Source: an uncultured Allobaculum sp.
Lineage (GTDB): Bacteria; Bacillota_I; Bacilli_A; Erysipelotrichales; Erysipelotrichaceae
Assembly (NCBI GenBank): GCA_948467695.1
Contig: CAOKFJ010000131.1
Location: 1-5,836, forward strand
Length of the DNA: 5,836 bases
Direction of reading: 5' to 3'
A program made the position numbers and the translations under genes. Under the pieces are notes generated by a model. The model saw nothing but the letters and a program-made list of their open reading frames with translations, did no database searches and was not told the origin of the DNA. Position 1 is the stretch's first letter. The number at the start of each line of letters is the position of its first letter. Positions 1-5,836 of this stretch are shown in pieces.

Positions 1-2924
<2,924 letters not shown>

Positions 2925-2930
2925 GATGTT

Positions 2931-2936
2931 TCCTCT
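2931..2936 (-). promoter_or_regulatory. Ribosome binding site fixing the long permease start
   Basis: On the minus strand AGAGGA stands 6 nt before ATG 2924. This decides that translation begins at the extended N-terminus and not at the internal methionine (codon 78) where ordinary permeases of this family start. Confidence 0.85.
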
Positions 2937-2945
2937 CGTTCCAAT

Positions 2946-2998
2946 AAAAAATCCGAAGAAAGACGCACTCCTGCGGCAGGAGTTTGTTTTCTTCGGAT
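2946..2998 (-). terminator. Intraoperonic factor-independent terminator between licT and the permease gene
   Basis: Read on the minus strand, an outer perfect 11-bp stem (2988-2998 with 2951-2961, sequence ATCCGAAGAAA and its complement) encloses an inner perfect 8-bp stem (2976-2983 with 2967-2974, core ACTCCTGC). It is followed by a run of six T (2951-2946). It starts 31 bp after the licT stop and ends 21 bp before the permease start. On the plus strand no T-run follows, so it acts in the operon direction. No sequence like RAT precedes or overlaps it. It should reduce permease and glucosidase transcription relative to licT unless something relieves it. Confidence 0.85.
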
Positions 2999-3029
2999 AA
3001 CGCGCGTTAGCTGACGCTCCGCTTCAGTT

Positions 3030-3842
3030 TTATTCTCTGACTCTGCCCATATGCAGCATGATATAGAGCAGTTCTTCTTCATTGCTTTTCCAGCCCCACT
3101 TCTCTTCGAGATAGCGGGTGACTTTATTCCCGGCAAAATAGAGATCCGGGTACTCCATCGCCATGGATTTAAGCATCTTGACCGAAATATTGGCCTTTAC
3201 CGGCTGATTCTGGCTCAGACGCGTAATCAGATTGTGCAGATGCACCGCAAAACGGGAATAGGAATAGGATTCTCGATCCATCTCGATGCCCAGTTCCTGT
3301 TCCACAATCCGGCAGATATCTTCAATAATCTCCAGTTTCTGCATGGAGGCATGAAGATCCGCGCCTTCCGCATTGATAATGTGCATGGCAATGCTGCTTG
3401 CCTCGGATTCCGGCAGCAGAATGCCTGTCATCTCCTGAATGGTTTTCAGTCCATCGACGCCAAGCTGTGTTTCTGTCGGATACAGAAATTTCAGATCATG
3501 GCTTAATGGAAGAGCGATATCAATGCCCTTTTTCTGTCTTTCGATCGCGAAAGACACATGGTCTGCCAGGGTAAACGCCAAATTTGGATTCAAAGAACCC
3601 TCGAGTTCAAACTGTGCTGCATCGGCGATTTCAGAACAGGCAAGAATGATTTCATGGGAAACCGAATCCAGCACCGAATAGTATTTGGAGCTGACATCGT
3701 AGTAAATCCGTTCAATCCGGTCCACTTCGATTTCGCAGGGGAATTTCCCAAATCCCACACCTTTGCCGTACGCGATGACTTCTTCATTCTGATCGTTGCA
3801 GCAAAGCGCAAAGTTGTTATTGATTTTCTTAATCCCTTTCAT
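3030..3842 (-). CDS. licT: LicT/BglG-family transcriptional antiterminator
   Basis: RNA-binding antiterminator that, when active, stabilises the RAT hairpin in its own leader and stops the overlapping terminator from forming. The 270 residues match the family length (LicT about 277). The CAT RNA-binding domain (residues 1-55) has KKINNNFAL and GKGVGFGK. PRD1 carries His95 (LADHVSFA) and His154 (IAMHIINAE). PRD2 carries His201 (SRFAVHLHNL) and His264 (LLYIMLHMGR). All four expected phosphorylatable histidines are present, which implies the usual control: inactivation by phosphate from the permease through PRD1 and stimulation by HPr through PRD2. ATG 3842 has AGGAG at 3848-3852 with 5-nt spacing. 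First gene of the operon, with a matching RAT 86 bp upstream of its start. Family call is firm; the name licT, as opposed to bglG or another paralogue, is by analogy with Gram-positive operons. Confidence 0.95.
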   Translation of the reverse strand: MKGIKKINNNFALCCNDQNEEVIAYGKGVGFGKFPCEIEVDRIERIYYDVSSKYYSVLDSVSHEIILACSEIADAAQFELEGSLNPNLAFTLADHVSFAIERQKKGIDIALPLSHDLKFLYPTETQLGVDGLKTIQEMTGILLPESEASSIAMHIINAEGADLHASMQKLEIIEDICRIVEQELGIEMDRESYSYSRFAVHLHNLITRLSQNQPVKANISVKMLKSMAMEYPDLYFAGNKVTRYLEEKWGWKSNEEELLYIMLHMGRVRE

Positions 3843-3875
3843 ACTTTCTCCTGTCTTCTACCGCAAAAAATGAAT

Positions 3876-3943
3876 AAAAAAAACGCAAGGAAACAATTAC
3901 ACAAATCACCTCTACTTTCGTGTGATTGGTAATGCCTCTTGCG
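3876..3943 (-). terminator. Leader terminator of the licT operon, mutually exclusive with RAT
   Basis: On the minus strand the arm beginning CGCAAG (3943-3938) and running through ATTAC and AATCAC pairs with the arm GTGATT...GTAATT...CTTGCG (3909-3884), with small bulges. Eight T follow (3883-3876). The 5' arm starts in the RAT apical loop and shares 16 nt with RAT (3943-3928), so the two structures cannot coexist. This is the standard arrangement for LicT/SacY-type control. Confidence 0.9.
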
Positions 3944-3954
3944 AGTAACAGTCC
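3928..3954 (-). promoter_or_regulatory. RAT (ribonucleic antiterminator) element for LicT
   Basis: The minus-strand RNA at this position begins GGACUGUUACUC, continues with the loop GCAA and ends GAGGCAUUACC. It matches the known LicT/SacY RAT pattern (GGA-UGUUACU, loop, AGGCA, ACC) with the GUUACU and AGGCA internal-loop signatures intact. The apical part is a CUC/GAG stem closed by GCAA, a GNRA tetraloop. Its total of 27 nt is slightly shorter than the usual 29-30. Confidence 0.92.
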
Positions 3955-3969
3955 TTTTCAACTGCCTCC

Positions 3970-3998
3970 ATGCTACCAATGGCTGAAAGCGTTGTCAA
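3970..3998 (-). promoter_or_regulatory. Sigma-A-type promoter of the licT operon
   Basis: The minus strand has a perfect -35 TTGACA (3998-3993), a 17-nt spacer, then TAGCAT (3975-3970, 4 of 6 matches to TATAAT) preceded by an extended -10 TGG. Initiation would fall near 3963, about 8 nt before RAT, as usual for antitermination leaders. Confidence 0.85.
3984..3997 (+). promoter_or_regulatory. cre site for CcpA
   Basis: TGAAAGCGTTGTCA matches the cre consensus TGWAANCGNTNWCA at all positions. It covers five bases of the -35 hexamer (3993-3997) and part of the spacer of the licT promoter, so CcpA with HPr-Ser-P should block RNA polymerase there. This implies carbon catabolite repression of the whole operon. 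Confidence 0.88.
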
Positions 3999-4058
3999 AC
4001 AGTTTTTATACACATTTTTCAGGCAGGCGCTGTTTTTTCCAAAAGACACAGCATACGT

Positions 4059-4087
4059 CTTATACGGTTTACAATCCTATCAGTAAA
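4059..4087 (-). promoter_or_regulatory. Possible second upstream promoter toward licT
   Basis: On the minus strand TTTACT (4087-4082, 4 of 6) is followed after exactly 17 nt by TATAAG (4064-4059, 5 of 6). It would start transcription about 90 nt upstream of the main promoter and still feed through the same RAT and terminator. Judged only on hexamer match and spacing, in AT-rich DNA where chance matches are common. Confidence 0.35.
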
Positions 4088-4162
4088 GATTTTTTTGTAA
4101 CTCCTAACAACCATACAATCTTAAGCTTTTAACAGTCGAAATTCGTTTTCATTTGCGGTCTG

Positions 4163-4175
4163 TCTTTTCAAAAGA
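4163..4175. repeat. Short perfect inverted repeat in the intergenic region
   Basis: TCTTTT-C-AAAAGA, two 6-bp arms around one base. It lies about 145 bp upstream of the candidate HAD promoter and could be an operator half-pair, but it is A/T-rich enough to arise by chance. Confidence 0.3.
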
Positions 4176-4284
4176 ATTGCGGAAGAAGCATAGTGCAGAA
4201 AAATGCAGCAAGAAAAATAAAATTCTCATTCTCAAAGATTCACAACATGCGCACACTGAAAATCACCAGATTCATCGCCATGCA

Positions 4285-4313
4285 TTCCTGAATTGTGCTG
4301 AGCAGAGGATAAT
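4285..4313 (+). promoter_or_regulatory. Weak candidate promoter for the HAD gene
   Basis: GATAAT (4308-4313, 5 of 6 to the -10 consensus) lies 17 nt after TTCCTG (4285-4290, a poor -35). Initiation near 4320 would leave a leader of about 18 nt that contains the ribosome binding site AGAGGA at 4325-4330. No better pair was seen on this strand. Confidence 0.3.
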
Positions 4314-4337
4314 GAGAGACAAACAGAGGAAATAGAC

Positions 4338-5015
4338 ATGAGCAAAACAAACACAAACACAACTCCAATCCTGACATTTGACTGCTACGGCACTCTGCTC
4401 GATACCAGACCTTTTTATGCGCTGATCGAATCCGAAGCCAGAAAAGCCGGTCTCGATCCAAAAGAAGCTACGTCCGCTTTCTGCCGCTGGGAAGACCGTC
4501 TGATGTATGGCGAACCCTACTGCAGCTATGAAGAAATTCTTCGAAAAGCCCTTGCCTGGTGCGACTGGGAATTTCACACAGATGTATTTGAAAAACTGCA
4601 TGCCAAAGCGCTCGACGTTCACAGAAACTTCAAACCGTTTGCGGATGTCGTGCCTGTTCTTAAACAGCTGAAGGAAAAAGGCTATCAGATCTGCCTGATG
4701 TCCAACACGACCGATGAACTGATTAAAGCGCATCACAAAGCGCTCGAAGATCTGCCGGATGAATGGCTGAGCGCTGAAATGACGCATTGCTACAAACCGG
4801 ATCTGAGCTTTTTCAGGCAGGCGGAAACGCAGTGGAATCTGAAAAATCGTCCTCATATTCATGTCGCCAAAGGCTACTGGTGGGATATGAGTCCGGCAGC
4901 GAAGATGGACTGGCGCGCCGTATGGGTCAACCGCAGCAATGAACCGGTAAATCCGGATCTGGTTCCCGATGCCATCATTTCCGATCTGACGTTTCTGATG
5001 GATCAGCTTTCCTGA
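4338..5015 (+). CDS. HAD-superfamily hydrolase, type II haloacid-dehalogenase-like
   Basis: Soluble Rossmann-fold hydrolase of 225 residues that acts through a covalent aspartyl intermediate; substrate unknown. HAD motif I is TFDCYGTLLD with nucleophile Asp15. The residue two places later is Tyr17, not the Asp that phosphatases use as acid/base, which is characteristic of the (S)-2-haloacid dehalogenase branch. Motif II is MSNTTDE (Ser122, Asn123), motif III has Lys153 in CYKPD, and motif IV has Asp183 in GYWWDMSPA. The segment after it, AVWVNRS, is typical of this branch. A helical cap lies at about residues 22-100. Residues of the active loop before Asp183 differ from classical dehalogenases (Lys178 and Tyr180 where L-DEX has Ser and Asn), so true dehalogenase activity is doubtful. 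ATG 4338 has AGAGGA with 7-nt spacing. Divergent from the beta-glucoside operon and convergent with the flavoprotein gene; no functional link is evident. Superfamily firm, activity uncertain. Confidence 0.9.
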   Translation: MSKTNTNTTPILTFDCYGTLLDTRPFYALIESEARKAGLDPKEATSAFCRWEDRLMYGEPYCSYEEILRKALAWCDWEFHTDVFEKLHAKALDVHRNFKPFADVVPVLKQLKEKGYQICLMSNTTDELIKAHHKALEDLPDEWLSAEMTHCYKPDLSFFRQAETQWNLKNRPHIHVAKGYWWDMSPAAKMDWRAVWVNRSNEPVNPDLVPDAIISDLTFLMDQLS

Positions 5016-5045
5016 ATACTGCTCGGACAAGAATGTGAATGATTC

Positions 5046-5090
5046 AAAAAGGGCGGCAGCAGATGCGTAAACATCTGCTGCCGCCCCTTA
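5046..5090. terminator. Shared terminator hairpin between convergent genes
   Basis: A perfect 15-bp stem (5051-5065 with 5072-5086, beginning GGGCGGCAGCAG) closes a 6-nt loop (CGTAAA). On the minus strand it is followed by five T (5050-5046), a strong terminator for the flavoprotein gene whose stop lies about 93 bp upstream on that strand. On the plus strand it begins 35 bp after the HAD stop and is followed only by CTTATT, so termination of the HAD transcript is likely but weaker. Confidence 0.9.
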
Positions 5091-5179
5091 TTCGTAAACC
5101 ATACACAAATCTGCCTGCTGCAGATTCTTCCTGCAATCGGCATCACGCAAGGTACTGCCAGCTACTGGAAGTTTTCGGA

Positions 5180-5740
5180 TCACTTCAGCTGAAAACCGTC
5201 TTTAAAGGCAGTACCGGCGCGTTTGCCGATCTCATAATAGGCGCGGTGCACTCCGTCATAAATGATCGGTGTGAATTTATCGAGACTGATCAGTCCATCC
5301 TCGCCGAGAATGGATTCATCGGCGCTGACGTTCACAATCCGTCCCAGATACTTGCCGCCGTCGATGATCTTGATCAATGTGCATTCAAAGGTCATCGGCA
5401 GTTCATTGATAATCGGCGCATTGACAAATTTGCTTCTCGTCGTCGTAAATCCGGCTTTTTCCATTTTATTCGGTTCACTCGCCCCGGAAACAATGCCGAC
5501 ATAATCGCAGGCAGCCATATGCGCCGCATCTGCGACACTGATGGTGAATGCGCCCGTTTTCTGCATATTGTCGGTTGTCTGGTGATGCGCCAGATCGATG
5601 ATGATCTCATCGGCTCCAACCAGACCGCCCCATGCGGCATTCATCGCATTGGCTTTTCCGTTTTCATCGTATGTGCCGATGATCATGACTGGCTGCGGGT
5701 ACAGCCACGGTTTCGCCCCGAAATCTTTGCGTAAAGACAT
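5180..5740 (-). CDS. Flavin reductase-like / flavoredoxin-family FMN-binding protein
   Basis: Small cytoplasmic flavoprotein of 186 residues with the FMN-binding split-barrel fold. Proteins of this family bind FMN and pass electrons or reduce flavins; the partner is not indicated here. The N-terminus LRKDFGAKPWLYPQPVMIIG (residues 3-22) and NAMNAAWGG (31-39) match the flavoredoxin-type group. The HHQTTDNMQKTGAFTISV segment (52-69) corresponds to the flavin-phosphate and isoalloxazine contact region, and FECTLIKI (118-125) to the conserved core strand. The frame stays open to an ATG at 5827, but that adds 29 unrelated residues. ATG 5740 is preceded by GAAGGA (5748-5753) with 7-nt spacing and gives the usual family start. 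Monocistronic in what is visible, ending toward the shared hairpin. Family call is good; whether it is a reductase, a flavoredoxin or another electron carrier cannot be told from sequence alone. Confidence 0.9.
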   Translation of the reverse strand: MSLRKDFGAKPWLYPQPVMIIGTYDENGKANAMNAAWGGLVGADEIIIDLAHHQTTDNMQKTGAFTISVADAAHMAACDYVGIVSGASEPNKMEKAGFTTTRSKFVNAPIINELPMTFECTLIKIIDGGKYLGRIVNVSADESILGEDGLISLDKFTPIIYDGVHRAYYEIGKRAGTAFKDGFQLK

Positions 5741-5836
5741 AAACAAGTCCTTCTTTCTATATGTGCACTGATAAAAATCCACTGATATGAAAGCCCCCCT
5801 GTCAAGAGAGCGTAAAAGGGCTGACAAGTTTAATTT
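5741..5836 (-). promoter_or_regulatory. Upstream region of the flavoprotein gene (incomplete)
   Basis: The minus strand holds a perfect -35-like TTGACA at 5805-5800, but no convincing -10 at 16-18 nt. Between it and the ribosome binding site lie two direct copies of the octamer CACTGATA (plus-strand reading). The region is cut by the window end, so the true promoter may lie partly outside. Confidence 0.3.
5766..5787. repeat. Two direct copies of CACTGATA, 14-nt period
   Basis: CACTGATA occurs at 5766-5773 and 5780-5787, in the leader or promoter region of the flavoprotein gene. This could be a tandem protein-binding site; no regulator is assigned. Confidence 0.5.

Larger units (their letters stand above)
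3843..4337. other. 495-bp divergent intergenic region between licT and the HAD gene
   Basis: The licT-proximal half (3843-3998) is leader: ribosome binding site, terminator, RAT, cre and promoter. The rest (4000-4337) is AT-rich. It holds a candidate second promoter toward licT, a short perfect palindrome (4163-4175) and a candidate promoter and ribosome binding site for the HAD gene. The open frames here have low-complexity, basic or Cys/Phe-rich translations, weak starts and no recognisable domain, so I annotate no gene. Confidence 0.7.

Noticed and set aside
4030..4053. Imperfect inverted repeat GCTGT...ACAGC upstream of the licT promoter
   Set aside because: It has only five paired bases at each end with a poorly matching interior; likely chance.
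4153..4335. Possible small basic protein of 60 residues in the intergenic region
   Set aside because: It has a non-ATG start, a Lys/His-rich low-information translation and no ribosome binding site, and it overlaps the likely HAD promoter.
4272..5030. 252-residue open frame on the minus strand, longer than the HAD gene it overlaps
   Set aside because: The plus-strand frame has all four HAD motifs and a good ribosome binding site; the antisense product shows no domain.
5108..5126. AATCTGC-CTGCT-GCAGATT hairpin
   Set aside because: It has only a 7-bp stem with no T-run on either side and lies in the 3' untranslated region before a much stronger terminator, so no separate role is supported.
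5039..5734. 231-residue open frame on the plus strand opposite the flavoprotein
   Set aside because: It would run through the shared terminator hairpin and has no recognisable domain, while the minus strand encodes a clear flavin-reductase-like protein.
5741..5827. Upstream ATG 5827 as start of the flavoprotein
   Set aside because: The 29 extra residues do not resemble the family, and the internal ATG 5740 has a proper ribosome binding site and the usual N-terminus.

Overview
The window looks like chromosomal DNA from a low-to-moderate-GC Bacillota (Firmicutes). The grounds are a PTS aryl-beta-glucoside operon under LicT-type antitermination, a textbook CcpA cre site and strong AGGAG-type ribosome binding sites. 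A more precise placement, for example Erysipelotrichia, would be a guess. No phage, transposon, CRISPR array, tRNA or rRNA was seen.

The left two thirds (positions 1-3998) is one operon on the minus strand for uptake and cleavage of beta-glucosides: promoter and leader, licT-like antiterminator, EIIBCA permease, then a 6-phospho-beta-glucosidase that runs off the left edge. The leader carries layered control. A promoter (TTGACA, 17 nt, TAGCAT) contains a perfect cre. A 27-nt RAT element follows, overlapping a factor-independent terminator whose 5' arm starts in the RAT apical loop. The expected logic is as follows. Without beta-glucoside, the permease phosphorylates and inactivates LicT, and the leader terminator stops transcription. 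With substrate, LicT binds RAT and transcription continues. CcpA overrides this when preferred sugars are present. A second strong terminator, with no recognisable RAT, sits between licT and the permease gene.

The most unusual feature is the permease N-terminus. About 77 residues precede the normal EIIB start. They have their own good ribosome binding site and align with the protein's own EIIB domain (15 identities over 39 aligned residues), but the phosphorylated cysteine is replaced by lysine. It looks like a decayed, non-phosphorylatable duplicate EIIB domain fused to an intact EIIBCA.

Divergent from the operon, after a 495-bp intergenic region, lies a HAD-superfamily hydrolase gene (4338-5015, plus) with the Asp-Cys-Tyr-Gly-Thr motif of type II haloacid-dehalogenase-like proteins. 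It converges on a flavin-reductase/flavoredoxin-like gene (5180-5740, minus). The two share a perfect 15-bp-stem hairpin that is best placed to terminate the minus-strand gene.
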